64,000 nt of DNA from NCBI RefSeq assembly GCF_964063345.1, contig NZ_OZ061318.1, forward strand, positions 1,860,001-1,924,000. The letters run 5' to 3'. Shown here piece by piece: positions 8,485 to 17,341 of the stretch (within the stretch, counting starts at the first letter, position 1; the number at the start of each line of letters is the position of its first letter). A program made the position numbers and the translations under genes. Source of the stretch: Pseudomonas lini. GTDB taxonomy: Bacteria > Pseudomonadota > Gammaproteobacteria > Pseudomonadales > Pseudomonadaceae. The notes under the pieces were generated by a model. It ran no database searches. It was not told where the DNA came from and saw only the letters and a program-made list of their open reading frames with translations.

Positions 8485-9912
8485 ATGCCCTCGCTGCCTC
8501 TTCGCTTGTCCGCACTGTTGCTGGCCCTGGGCCTGAGTGCCTGCGATGACGCCCCGCGTTTTACCCAGGCCGAACCCGGTGAAGCCCGCTCCGGCGGCAG
8601 TGCGACGGTGCGCAAGACCGATCAGAACGCATTCTCCCTGCCGTCCGCCAATCTGCCGCCGTCACGGCGCGTCGATTTCAGCGTCGGCAACAGTTTCTTT
8701 CGCAGCCCTTGGGTGATTGCCCCATCGACCACCACCGCCCGCGATGGCCTTGGCCCGTTGTTCAATACCAATGCCTGCCAGAACTGCCACATCAAAGACG
8801 GGCGCGGTCACCCGCCCGCACCCGATGCGCCGAACGCGGTGTCGATGCTGGTGCGTCTGTCGATCCCTGATGCGCCGGCCTACGCCAAAGTCATCGAACA
8901 ATTGGGCGTGGTGCCGGAGCCGGTCTACGGCGGGCAGTTCCAGGACATGTCGGTGCCCGGCGTCGTCCCGGAAGGCAAGGTGCGCGTCGATTACACGCCG
9001 GTCCCGGTGCGTTTCAAGGACGGCAGCGAAGTCGAGTTGCGCAAGCCGACCCTGCAGATCACTCAACTCGGCTATGGCCCGATGCACCCCGATACGCGTT
9101 TCTCGGCGCGCATCGCACCGCCGATGATTGGCCTGGGCTTGCTTGAAGCGATCCCCGACGAGGCCATTCTGGCTAACGCCGAGGCTCAGGCGCGAGAGAA
9201 GAACGGCATCGCCGGACGACCGAACCGGGTCTGGGACGACGCGCAGCAGAAAACCGTCCTCGGGCGATTTGGCTGGAAGGCCGGGCAACCGAACCTCAAT
9301 CAACAAAACGTTCACGCGTTCTCTGGTGATATGGGCCTCACGACCAGCCTGAGAACCGTTGATGACTGCACCGACGCGCAAACTGCTTGCAAGCAGGCAC
9401 CCAACGGCAATGGCCCGGATGGCGAGCCGGAAGTCAGTGACAACATTCTGCGGCTGGTGCTGTTCTACAGCCGTAATCTCGCGGTGCCGGCCCGTCGCGA
9501 TGTCGGCGCGCCGCAAGTGCTGGCCGGCAAGAATCTGTTTTTCCAGGCGGGATGCCAGTCCTGCCATACCCCGAAATACACCACCGCCGCCAACGCCGCG
9601 GAACCTGAATTGGCCAATCAAGTGATTCGCCCTTACAGCGACCTGCTGCTGCATGACATGGGCGACGGCCTGGCCGACAACCGCAGCGAATTCCAGGCCA
9701 GCGGCCGCGACTGGCGCACCCCGCCGTTGTGGGGCATCGGCCTGACGCAGGCGGTCAGCGGCCACACCCAGTTTTTGCATGACGGCCGCGCCCGTAACGT
9801 GCTCGAAGCCGTGCTCTGGCATGGCGGCGAGGCAAAAGCGGCGCAGCAACAGGTTTTGTCTTTCAATGCCGAGCAGCGCGCGGCGTTGCTGGCGTTTTTG
9901 AATTCCCTTTAA
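8485..9912 (+). CDS. Di-haem thiol oxidoreductase family lipoprotein (DUF1111)
   Basis: 475 residues from the ATG at 8485. The signal MPSLPLRLSALLLALGLSAC has an LSAC lipobox. There are two c-type haem motifs, CQNCH at 98-102 and CQSCH at 357-361, in the arrangement of the DUF1111/MauG-related di-haem family. WRTPPLWGIGLT and the HDGRARN segment near the C-terminus are also typical. It is probably exported and outer-membrane anchored, acting as a periplasmic redox enzyme of unproven substrate. It is first in a tight group with an imelysin and a DUF1513 protein, a set usually linked with iron acquisition. Confidence 0.88.
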   Translation: MPSLPLRLSALLLALGLSACDDAPRFTQAEPGEARSGGSATVRKTDQNAFSLPSANLPPSRRVDFSVGNSFFRSPWVIAPSTTTARDGLGPLFNTNACQNCHIKDGRGHPPAPDAPNAVSMLVRLSIPDAPAYAKVIEQLGVVPEPVYGGQFQDMSVPGVVPEGKVRVDYTPVPVRFKDGSEVELRKPTLQITQLGYGPMHPDTRFSARIAPPMIGLGLLEAIPDEAILANAEAQAREKNGIAGRPNRVWDDAQQKTVLGRFGWKAGQPNLNQQNVHAFSGDMGLTTSLRTVDDCTDAQTACKQAPNGNGPDGEPEVSDNILRLVLFYSRNLAVPARRDVGAPQVLAGKNLFFQAGCQSCHTPKYTTAANAAEPELANQVIRPYSDLLLHDMGDGLADNRSEFQASGRDWRTPPLWGIGLTQAVSGHTQFLHDGRARNVLEAVLWHGGEAKAAQQQVLSFNAEQRAALLAFLNSL

Positions 9913-9939
9913 TACGTTTTCCTTCAGCGGGAGCCCGAC

Positions 9940-11004
9940 ATGTTCCGTCCCAAATTGTTGTTCACCAGCCTTGCCGCCCTCGCCCTGGGTGCCTGTTCGC
10001 CCCAGGATCCGCAAGCGGTCACATCGGCGGCCATCGCCAAGCAAGTCATCCTGCCGACCTACAGCCGCTGGGTCGAAGCCGACCGGCAACTGGCGGTCAG
10101 CGCCCTGGCCTTCTGCCAAGGCAAGGAAAACCTCGAAACCGCCCGCGCCGACTTCCTGCACGCGCAGAAAGCCTGGGCCGAGTTGCAACCGCTGCTGATC
10201 GGGCCGTTGGCCGAAGGCAACCGTTCGTGGCAGGTGCAGTTCTGGCCGGACAAGAAAAACCTCGTGGGCCGTCAGGTCGAGCAACTGGTCACCGCGCAAC
10301 CGCAGATCGATGCCGCCGCCCTGGCCAAGTCCAGCGTTGTGGTTCAGGGGCTCTCGGCCTATGAATACATCCTGTTCGACAGCAAAGTCGACATGGCCGA
10401 CAGCGCGCAGAAAGCCAAATACTGCCCGCTGCTGACCGCCATTGGCGAACGCCAGAAGCAACTGGCCGAAGAGATCCTGTCGCGCTGGAATACCAACGAC
10501 GGCATGCTCGCGCAGATGAGCAAATTCCCGAACCAGCGCTACGCCGATTCCCACGAAGCCATCGCCGATCTGCTGCGCGTGCAAGTGACGGCGCTGGACA
10601 CCCTGAAGAAAAAACTCGGCACGCCGATGGGCCGTCAGAGCAAAGGCACGCCACAGCCGTTCCAGGCCGATGCGTGGCGTAGCCAATCGTCGCTGAAAAG
10701 CCTGGAAGCGAGCCTGAGCGCGGCGCAAACCGTCTGGGTCGGTGTCGACAACAAAGGCCTGCGCGGTCTGTTGCCGAGCGAGCAGAAAACCTTGGCTGAC
10801 AAGATCGACGCGGCCTACGCAGCGTCCCTGAAACTGCTCGCCAGCAATCAGCGCTCGCTGACCGACATGCTCACTGACGATGCCGGGCGCCAGCAGCTCA
10901 ACGCGATCTACGACAGCCTCAACGTTGTCCATCGTCTGCACGAAGGCGAGTTGGCCAAGGCGCTGGGCATCCAACTGGGCTTCAACGCCAACGACGGTGA
11001 CTGA
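9940..11004 (+). CDS. Second imelysin family lipoprotein
   Basis: 354 residues. MFRPKLLFTSLAALALGAC is a lipoprotein signal with lipobox LGAC. The remainder is one imelysin-like helical domain, with SAYEYILFD replacing the GxHxxE segment of the first imelysin (6957-8300), so the canonical metal motif is degenerate. It starts 27 bp after the di-haem gene behind CAGCGGGAG, and its TGA overlaps the ATG of the DUF1513 gene by one base, indicating an operon with translational coupling. Confidence 0.85.
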   Translation: MFRPKLLFTSLAALALGACSPQDPQAVTSAAIAKQVILPTYSRWVEADRQLAVSALAFCQGKENLETARADFLHAQKAWAELQPLLIGPLAEGNRSWQVQFWPDKKNLVGRQVEQLVTAQPQIDAAALAKSSVVVQGLSAYEYILFDSKVDMADSAQKAKYCPLLTAIGERQKQLAEEILSRWNTNDGMLAQMSKFPNQRYADSHEAIADLLRVQVTALDTLKKKLGTPMGRQSKGTPQPFQADAWRSQSSLKSLEASLSAAQTVWVGVDNKGLRGLLPSEQKTLADKIDAAYAASLKLLASNQRSLTDMLTDDAGRQQLNAIYDSLNVVHRLHEGELAKALGIQLGFNANDGD

Positions 11005-12116
11005 TGAGGGCAAGTGCCATGCTGCGACGCCAGGCTCTGACGTTAGGGAGTTTGCTGCTGGGTGCGGTGACACTGGGCGGCTGGACGCTGTTCAAGCAAA
11101 AAGACCAAAGCCCGCTGCTGCTCTCGGCGCGCGACGATGGTGACGGCAAGCACTACGCCGTCGGTTATCGGCTGGACGGCACCCGGGTGTTTGCCACCCA
11201 GGTCGGCCAGCGTTGCCACGACATCATCAACCATCCGACGCTGCCGATAGCGCTATTCGTCGCTCGGCGTCCGGGGACCGAGAGTTACCTGATCGACCTG
11301 CGCGACGGCACGTTGCTGCAAACCGTGGTCTCGCAGCCGAACCGGCACTTCTACGGTCACGCAGTGATTCACCAGAGTGGCGACTGGTTGTATGCCACCG
11401 AGAACGACACCTCCGATCCGGGCCGTGGCCTGCTCGGTGTGTATAAGTTCGAAGGTGAGCGGCTGGTGCACAGCGGCGAGCTTTCCACCCACGGTGTCGG
11501 CCCGCATCAGGTGTCGTGGATGCCCGATGGCGAGACGCTGATTGTGGCCAACGGCGGCATTCGCACCGAAGCCGAAAGCCGGGTCGAGATGAACCTCAAC
11601 GCGATGGAACCGAGCCTGGTGTTGATGCAGCGCGATGGCACTTTGTTGAGCAAGGAAACACTGGCCCAGCAGATGAACAGCGTGCGGCATCTGGGCGTCG
11701 CCAGCGACGGTACCATCGTCGCCGGCCAGCAGTTCATGGGCGCTGCCCACGAGTCATCGGAGCTGCTGGCGATCAAGCGTCCCGGCCAACCGTTCGTGGC
11801 GTTCCCGGTGCCCGAGCATCAGTTGCAAGCCATGGGGCATTACACCGCCAGCGTCGCCGTACACAGCGAACTGCGTCTGGTCGCCCTGACCGCGCCGCGG
11901 GGCAACCGCTTTTTTATCTGGGACCTGGACAGCGGTGAAGTATGCCTGGATGCGCCACTTCCCGACTGCGCTGGCGTCGGGGCCGTGGCCGATGGTTTTG
12001 TCGTGACCTCCGGTCAAGGACGATGCCGGTACTACGATTGCCGTCAGACAACCCTTGTTGCAAAACCTCTGGAGCTGCCTGCCGGGCTCTGGGACAACCA
12101 TCTGCATCTCATCTGA
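11004..12116 (+). CDS. DUF1513 domain-containing exported protein
   Basis: 370 residues beginning at the ATG that overlaps the preceding TGA. The N-terminus holds MLRRQALTLGSLLLGAV, a twin-arginine-like or Sec-type export signal. The body looks like a seven-bladed beta-propeller of the DUF1513 family: repeated short beta motifs such as HPTLPIALFVARRPG, VGPHQVSWMPDGETLIVANGG and MNSVRHLGVASDG. The catalytic role is unknown. It is the last gene of the di-haem/imelysin/DUF1513 operon, suggesting a periplasmic partner in the same iron-related process. Confidence 0.87.
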   Translation: MRASAMLRRQALTLGSLLLGAVTLGGWTLFKQKDQSPLLLSARDDGDGKHYAVGYRLDGTRVFATQVGQRCHDIINHPTLPIALFVARRPGTESYLIDLRDGTLLQTVVSQPNRHFYGHAVIHQSGDWLYATENDTSDPGRGLLGVYKFEGERLVHSGELSTHGVGPHQVSWMPDGETLIVANGGIRTEAESRVEMNLNAMEPSLVLMQRDGTLLSKETLAQQMNSVRHLGVASDGTIVAGQQFMGAAHESSELLAIKRPGQPFVAFPVPEHQLQAMGHYTASVAVHSELRLVALTAPRGNRFFIWDLDSGEVCLDAPLPDCAGVGAVADGFVVTSGQGRCRYYDCRQTTLVAKPLELPAGLWDNHLHLI

Positions 12117-12144
12117 GGCCACCTCCCCAGTGTTGGGTTTACCT

Positions 12145-12238
12145 TGTGGCGAGGGAGCTTGCTCCCGCTGGGCTGCGCAGCGGCCCTAAAAAATGGGACT
12201 GCTACGCAGTCCAGCGGGAGCAAGCTCCCTCGCCACAG
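12145..12238. repeat. Class B REPIN
   Basis: Outer arms TGTGGCGAGGGAGCTTGC and inverse, with GGGCTGCGCAGC and CTGCTACGCAGTCC inside; a shorter centre than the other copies. Confidence 0.87.
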
Positions 12239-12354
12239 CTTTTGTGTTCGCCGCACTGCATTCTCGTCTGTAAAAAGTGGCAGTTGGAATCCCCCTCACA
12301 CTCGGAGTAATGTTCCCGCCTGTACCACCTGATTTTCTCCAAGGAACTGGAAAT

Positions 12355-13503
12355 ATGCTGCGTCGCCGCATGCTGATCATGTTGGGTGTTGTTCTGCTAA
12401 TCGTGCTGGTCCTGGCCGGTTACAAAGCCTTCTCCATCTATACGATGATGCAGGGTTTCTCCGCGCCGAAACCGCCGATAAGTGTCGCGGTGGCCACCGC
12501 CACCGAACGTCCGTGGCAAAGCCGTTTGCCTACGGTTGGCACCCTCACGGCGCTGCAAGGGGTCGACCTGAGCCTGGAGATCGCCGGCACCGTCAAGGAA
12601 GTGCAGTTCGAGTCGGGACAGAAGGTCAAGGCCGGCCAACCGATCCTGCAACTCGAGACCTCCGTTGAAACTGCCCTGCTGGCAACTGCTCAAGCAGACC
12701 TGGGACTGGCGCAACTGGATTATGGTCGCGGCAGCCAATTGGTGGGCAGCCAGGCCATTTCCAAAGGCGAGTTCGACCGACTCTCGGCGGTGTTGCAAAA
12801 GAGCCGGGCCACGGTCAATCAGCTCAAGGCGGCCCTGGAGAGAAGGCGCATCCTCGCCCCGTTCAGCGGGACCATCGGCATTCGTCAGGTAGACGTCGGC
12901 GACTACGTGGCCAGCGGCACGATGATCGCCACCCTGCAAGACATCAGCAGCCTCTACGTCGACTTCTTCGTGCCCGAACAATCGGTGCCGAAAATCGCCC
13001 TCGGCCAACCGGTACAAATCATTGTCTCGGCCTATCCGACAGAGAGTTTCCCCGGCACCATCAGTGCAATCAACCCGAAGGTCGAGAGCAGCACCCGCAA
13101 CGTGCTGGTGCGCGCAACCCTGGCCAACCCCGATGACAAACTGCTGCCGGGGATGTTCGCCAGCCTGCAGGTAATGTTGCCTGATCCGCAGCCACGCATC
13201 GTCGTGCCGGAAAGCGCGATCACCTACACCCTTTATGGCAATTCGCTGTACGTCGTCGCGCAGAAAAAGGCCGAAGACGGCAGCCTCGAAAAAGATGACA
13301 AGGGCGAGCCGATTCTGATCGCCGAGCGGCGCTTTATCGAAACCGGCGAGCGTCGCGATGGAATGGTCATGATCACCAAAGGCGTGCAGAACGGCGAAAA
13401 AGTGGTCACGGGGGGCCAGATCAAACTGGACCACGGCGCGCACATTGCCATCAGCGACGACAAGACCCTAGCCGAGAAGAGCAGTCAGCCGCGCGCTGAC
13501 TGA
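12355..13503 (+). CDS. mexV: RND efflux periplasmic adaptor (MexV-like)
   Basis: 382 residues from the ATG at 12355, with AAGGA 9 bp upstream. There is an N-terminal membrane anchor at about residues 6-28, then barrel-sandwich (VGTLTALQGVDLSLEIAGTV), helical hairpin (about 95-165), lipoyl return strand (RRILAPFSGTIGIRQVDVGDYV) and beta-barrel domains: a membrane fusion protein of tripartite efflux pumps. It sits 13 bp upstream of the RND permease. The symbol follows gene order with P. aeruginosa mexVW (next to the imelysin/DUF1513 genes); orthology was not tested. Confidence 0.85.
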   Translation: MLRRRMLIMLGVVLLIVLVLAGYKAFSIYTMMQGFSAPKPPISVAVATATERPWQSRLPTVGTLTALQGVDLSLEIAGTVKEVQFESGQKVKAGQPILQLETSVETALLATAQADLGLAQLDYGRGSQLVGSQAISKGEFDRLSAVLQKSRATVNQLKAALERRRILAPFSGTIGIRQVDVGDYVASGTMIATLQDISSLYVDFFVPEQSVPKIALGQPVQIIVSAYPTESFPGTISAINPKVESSTRNVLVRATLANPDDKLLPGMFASLQVMLPDPQPRIVVPESAITYTLYGNSLYVVAQKKAEDGSLEKDDKGEPILIAERRFIETGERRDGMVMITKGVQNGEKVVTGGQIKLDHGAHIAISDDKTLAEKSSQPRAD

Positions 13504-13516
13504 TCAAGGAATCCCC

Positions 13517-16500
13517 ATGGCTTTTACCGACCCGTTCATCCGCCGCCCGGTGCTCGCCACTGTGGTCAGCCTGTTGATTGTGCTGCTGGGCTTCCAGGCC
13601 TGGAGCAAGTTGCCGCTACGCCAGTACCCGCAAATGGAAAACGCGCTGATCACGGTGACCACCGCTTACCCCGGGGCCAACGCCGAAACCATCCAGGGTT
13701 ACATTACCCAACCGATGCAGCAGAGCCTGGCCAGTGCCGAGGGCATCGACTACATGACCTCGGTCAGTCGCCAGAACTTCTCGGTGATCTCGATCTACGC
13801 GCGCATCGGTTCCAACAGCGACCGCCTGTTCACCGAGCTGCTGGCCAAGGCCAACGAGGTCAAGAACCAGCTGCCCCAGGACGCCGAAGACCCGGTGCTG
13901 AGCAAGGAAGCCGCCGACGCCTCGGCGCTGATGTACATCAGCTTCTTCAGCAAGGAGCTGAGCAATCCGCAGATCACCGATTACCTGTCACGGGTGATCC
14001 AGCCGAAACTGGCGACCTTGCCGGGCATGGCCGAAGCCGAGATTCTCGGCAATCAGGTGTTCGCCATGCGCCTGTGGCTGGACCCGGTGAAACTCGCCGG
14101 TTTCGGCCTGAGCGCCAGCGACGTGACCAACGCCGTGCGCCAGTACAACTTCCTCTCCGCCGCCGGCGAAGTGAAAGGCGAGTACGTGGTCACCAGCATC
14201 AACGCCAACACCGAACTCAAATCCGCCGAAGCCTTTGGGACGATTCCGCTCAAGGTCGAGGGCGACAGTCGCGTACTGCTGCGGGACGTGGCGCGGGTCG
14301 AGATGGGCGCGGAGAACTACAATTCTGTCAGCTCCTTCGGCGGCACGCCTTCGGTGTACATCGGCATCAAGGCCACGCCCGGCGCCAACCCGCTGGACGT
14401 GATCAGGGAAGTGCGCAAGATCATGCCGGAGCTGGAAGCCCAGCTGCCGCCGAACCTGAAAGGTGAAATCGCCTACGACGCCACCCTGTTCATTCAGGCC
14501 TCCATCGACGAAGTGGTGAAAACCCTGTTCGAAGCGGTGCTGATCGTGATTGTGGTGGTGTTCCTGTTCCTCGGCGCCCTGCGCTCGGTGGTGATCCCGG
14601 TGGTCACCATTCCGCTGTCGATGATCGGCGTGATGTTCTTCATGCAGATGATGGGCTACTCGATCAATCTGCTGACCTTGCTGGCGATGGTATTGGCCAT
14701 CGGGCTGGTGGTGGACGACGCCATCGTGGTGGTGGAAAACATTCACCGGCACATCGAAGAAGGCAAGACGCCGCTGGATGCCGCGCTTGAAGGCGCGGCG
14801 GAAATCGCCATGCCGGTGGTGTCGATGACCATTACCCTGGCGGCGGTCTATGCGCCGATCGGATTCCTGACCGGCCTGACGGGAGCGCTATTCAAGGAGT
14901 TCGCCCTGACCCTGGCCGGGGCGGTGGTGATTTCCGGCGTTGTTGCCCTAACGCTGTCGCCGATGATGTGTGCCCTGCTGCTGCGCCATGATGAAAACCC
15001 TACCGGCCTGGCCCATCGCCTGGACGTGATCTTCGAAGGCCTCAAGCGCCGTTACCAGAGTGTGCTTCATGGCACCCTCAACACCCGGCCGGTGGTGCTG
15101 GTGTTCGCGGTGATCGTACTCTGCCTGATTCCGGTGCTGCTCAAATTCACCCAGTCGGAACTGGCGCCGGACGAAGACCAGGGCGTTATCTTCATGATGG
15201 CCAATGCCCCTCAACCGGCCAACCTCGACTACCTGAACGCCTACACCGACGAGTTCCTCGCGATTTTCAAGGAGTTCCCCGAGTACTACTCCTCGTTCCA
15301 GATCAACGGTTTCAATGGCGTCCAATCGGGGATCGGCGGCTTCCTGCTCAAACCCTGGAACGAACGCGAGCGGACCCAGATGCAGATCCTGCCCGAGGTC
15401 CAGGGCAAACTGGCAAGCATTCCGGGCCTGCAAATTTTCGGCTTCAACCTGCCTTCCCTGCCGGGCACGGGTGAAGGTTTGCCGTTTCAATTCGTGATCA
15501 ACTCGGCCAACAGCTATGAGTCATTGCTGGAAGTGACGGACCGGGTGAAAAAAAGAGCGATGGAGTCCGGCAAGTTTGCCTTTGTCGACGTCGACCTGGC
15601 CTTCGACAAACCCGAAGTCGTGGTGGATATCGATCGCGCCAAGGCTGCACAGATGGGTGTGTCGATGCAGGACCTGGGTGGCACCCTCGCGACGTTGCTG
15701 GGTGAGGCCGAGATCAACCGCTTCACCATCGAAGGTCGCAGCTACAAAGTCATTGCGCAGGTGGAACGCCCCTTCCGGGATAATCCCGACTGGCTGAACC
15801 ATTATTACGTCAAGAACACCAAGGGCGAGTTGTTGCCCCTGTCGACCCTGATCACCGTGACCGACCGGGCGCGGCCGCGCCAGTTGAACCAGTTCCAGCA
15901 ACTCAATTCGGCCATTCTTTCCGGGGTCCCGCTGGTCAGCATGGGTGAAGCCATCGACACCGTGCGCCAGATCGCCCGGGAAGAAGCGCCGGCGGGATTC
16001 GCCGTCGACTATGCCGGTGCGTCACGGCAATACGTTCAGGAAGGCAGCGCGCTGTGGGTCACCTTTGCCCTGGCGTTGGCGATCATCTTCCTGGTGCTGG
16101 CGGCCCAGTTCGAAAGTTTCCGCGATCCGCTGGTGATTCTGGTGACCGTGCCGCTGTCGATCTGTGGTGCATTGATACCGTTGTTCCTCGGCTGGTCGAG
16201 CATGAACATCTACACCCAGGTGGGGTTGGTGACGTTGATCGGGTTGATCAGCAAGCACGGGATTCTAATCGTCGAATTCGCCAACCAGTTACGCAAGGAG
16301 AAGGGCCTGTCGCCTCGTGAAGCGGTGGAGGAAGCAGCGGCCATTCGCCTGCGTCCAGTATTGATGACCACGGCGGCGATGGTGTTCGGCATGGTGCCGT
16401 TGATCATTGCCACGGGCGCGGGTGCCGTCAGTCGGTTCGACATTGGCACGGTGATCGCGACGGGGATGTCGATCGGGACGCTGTTTACGTTGTTCGTGTT

Positions 16501-16543
16501 GCCGTGCATCTACACGTTGCTGGCCAAGCCTGACAAGCCTTGA
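13517..16543 (+). CDS. mexW: RND efflux permease (MexW-like)
   Basis: 1008 residues starting MAFTDPFIRRPVLATVVSLLIVL. It has the HAE1 topology of 12 helices with two large periplasmic loops (about 30-330 and 560-860). Helix 4 carries GLVVDDAIVVVENIHRHIE with the paired Asp residues of proton relay. TLSPMMCALLL and GLISKHGILIVEFANQ match drug/metabolite exporters. It exports hydrophobic compounds with the upstream adaptor; no outer-membrane channel gene is present, so it probably recruits a general one such as OprM. Confidence 0.9.
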   Translation: MAFTDPFIRRPVLATVVSLLIVLLGFQAWSKLPLRQYPQMENALITVTTAYPGANAETIQGYITQPMQQSLASAEGIDYMTSVSRQNFSVISIYARIGSNSDRLFTELLAKANEVKNQLPQDAEDPVLSKEAADASALMYISFFSKELSNPQITDYLSRVIQPKLATLPGMAEAEILGNQVFAMRLWLDPVKLAGFGLSASDVTNAVRQYNFLSAAGEVKGEYVVTSINANTELKSAEAFGTIPLKVEGDSRVLLRDVARVEMGAENYNSVSSFGGTPSVYIGIKATPGANPLDVIREVRKIMPELEAQLPPNLKGEIAYDATLFIQASIDEVVKTLFEAVLIVIVVVFLFLGALRSVVIPVVTIPLSMIGVMFFMQMMGYSINLLTLLAMVLAIGLVVDDAIVVVENIHRHIEEGKTPLDAALEGAAEIAMPVVSMTITLAAVYAPIGFLTGLTGALFKEFALTLAGAVVISGVVALTLSPMMCALLLRHDENPTGLAHRLDVIFEGLKRRYQSVLHGTLNTRPVVLVFAVIVLCLIPVLLKFTQSELAPDEDQGVIFMMANAPQPANLDYLNAYTDEFLAIFKEFPEYYSSFQINGFNGVQSGIGGFLLKPWNERERTQMQILPEVQGKLASIPGLQIFGFNLPSLPGTGEGLPFQFVINSANSYESLLEVTDRVKKRAMESGKFAFVDVDLAFDKPEVVVDIDRAKAAQMGVSMQDLGGTLATLLGEAEINRFTIEGRSYKVIAQVERPFRDNPDWLNHYYVKNTKGELLPLSTLITVTDRARPRQLNQFQQLNSAILSGVPLVSMGEAIDTVRQIAREEAPAGFAVDYAGASRQYVQEGSALWVTFALALAIIFLVLAAQFESFRDPLVILVTVPLSICGALIPLFLGWSSMNIYTQVGLVTLIGLISKHGILIVEFANQLRKEKGLSPREAVEEAAAIRLRPVLMTTAAMVFGMVPLIIATGAGAVSRFDIGTVIATGMSIGTLFTLFVLPCIYTLLAKPDKP

Positions 16544-16577
16544 CGTCAAAAGATCGCAGCCTTCGGCAGTTCCTACA

Positions 16578-16690
16578 CGATCGTTCCCACGCTCTGCGTG
16601 GGAATGCAGCCCGGGACGCTCCGCGTCCCATCCAAAGCCGAACGCGGAGCGTCCGTAGAGGCATTCCCACGCAGAGCGTGGGAACGATCG
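16578..16690. repeat. Class C inverted repeat (TTCCCACGCTCTGCGTGGGAA type)
   Basis: CGATCGTTCCCACGCTCTG at the left, its inverse at the right, and a second nested palindrome GGGACGCTCCGCGTCCC inside. Unlike class A and B REPs in core sequence; the only copy in this window. Confidence 0.8.
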
Positions 16691-16702
16691 ACGTCAAAAA
16701 GC

Positions 16703-16730
16703 AAAAGGCCTCGCATCTGCGAGGCCTTTT
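16703..16730. terminator. Terminator between mexW and the convergent small gene
   Basis: Stem AAAAGGCCTCG / CGAGGCCTTTT; A and T runs flank both sides, so it can act in both directions. Confidence 0.85.
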
Positions 16731-16748
16731 ATTTGGGCTTCAATCTGT

Positions 16749-16976
16749 TCAACTCTGTGGCCTCAGTCCCTGAGAAAGTCCGAACATGAACAGTAACAAG
16801 TCATGATCGGGTTGATTGGCCACGGGTGCCTTGGCAACCCGGGGCAACGGACAATGCGCGTCACCGTGAACGGAGCTGAGGACTTGTGTGCGAGGCTGCT
16901 CCCAGGCCGCCACCGCCAATGAAGCAACTGCCAAGGCTCCGGCTAAAAACAAACCTCGTGCAATTTCGAGTTTCAT
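16749..16976 (-). CDS. Small putative secreted protein
   Basis: 75 residues from the ATG at 16976; the longer frame start at 17087 adds a basic non-signal tail and is less likely. The start MKLEIARGLFLAGALAVASLAVAA is a clear hydrophobic signal or anchor of about 24 residues. The remaining 50 residues are polar with one Cys (HGDAHCPLP) and a hydrophobic LLLFMFGLSQGL near the C-terminus. I do not recognise a family. Its codon use fits the genome, and it ends at the shared terminator with mexW, which supports it being real. Confidence 0.6.
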   Translation of the reverse strand: MKLEIARGLFLAGALAVASLAVAAWEQPRTQVLSSVHGDAHCPLPRVAKAPVANQPDHDLLLFMFGLSQGLRPQS

Positions 16977-17341
16977 TAATATAAGCCTTTGATAGCGCTG
17001 CCAAACGCCGTTTGATAAAAATAGACGAGTTTTCCCCAGTCTGTATCGCTGAACGACGAGTGGCGAGGCACGTCGTTTTTTAACCATTTATCGCTCAGGT
17101 TCCAGAAGGAGTCGAAATAATCGAGCTTGGATCGGACCAGCCATCACTGCCTCCTGAACTTCTGATGACCACCATCTTAGAGAGTGCGGTGTCAGTATCA
17201 GGTCGTGCGTTTGTGAAAAAGTTGTCGTGTAAAACCCAGAGTTATTTCAGGGTTTTACACGGCCTGATTCAGGATCGCCGCCTTCGTGACTGTGGGCAGC
17301 GCCGAAGGCTGCGATCTTTTCGGTTTTTCGATCAGCTCAGA
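16977..17341. other. Intergenic region with an 11-bp perfect hairpin
   Basis: Holds the promoter side of the 75-residue gene and the end of colS. At 17227-17237 and 17250-17260 lies the perfect inverted repeat GTGTAAAACCC / GGGTTTTACAC around a 12-nt loop, without a T run, so it is a weak terminator candidate at best. No gene seen. Confidence 0.55.

Noticed and set aside
8662..11073. An 803-codon open frame on the minus strand across the di-haem and imelysin genes
   Set aside because: It is the antisense shadow of two well-supported genes (haem motifs, lipoboxes, operon spacing) and has low-complexity composition typical of GC-rich antisense frames.
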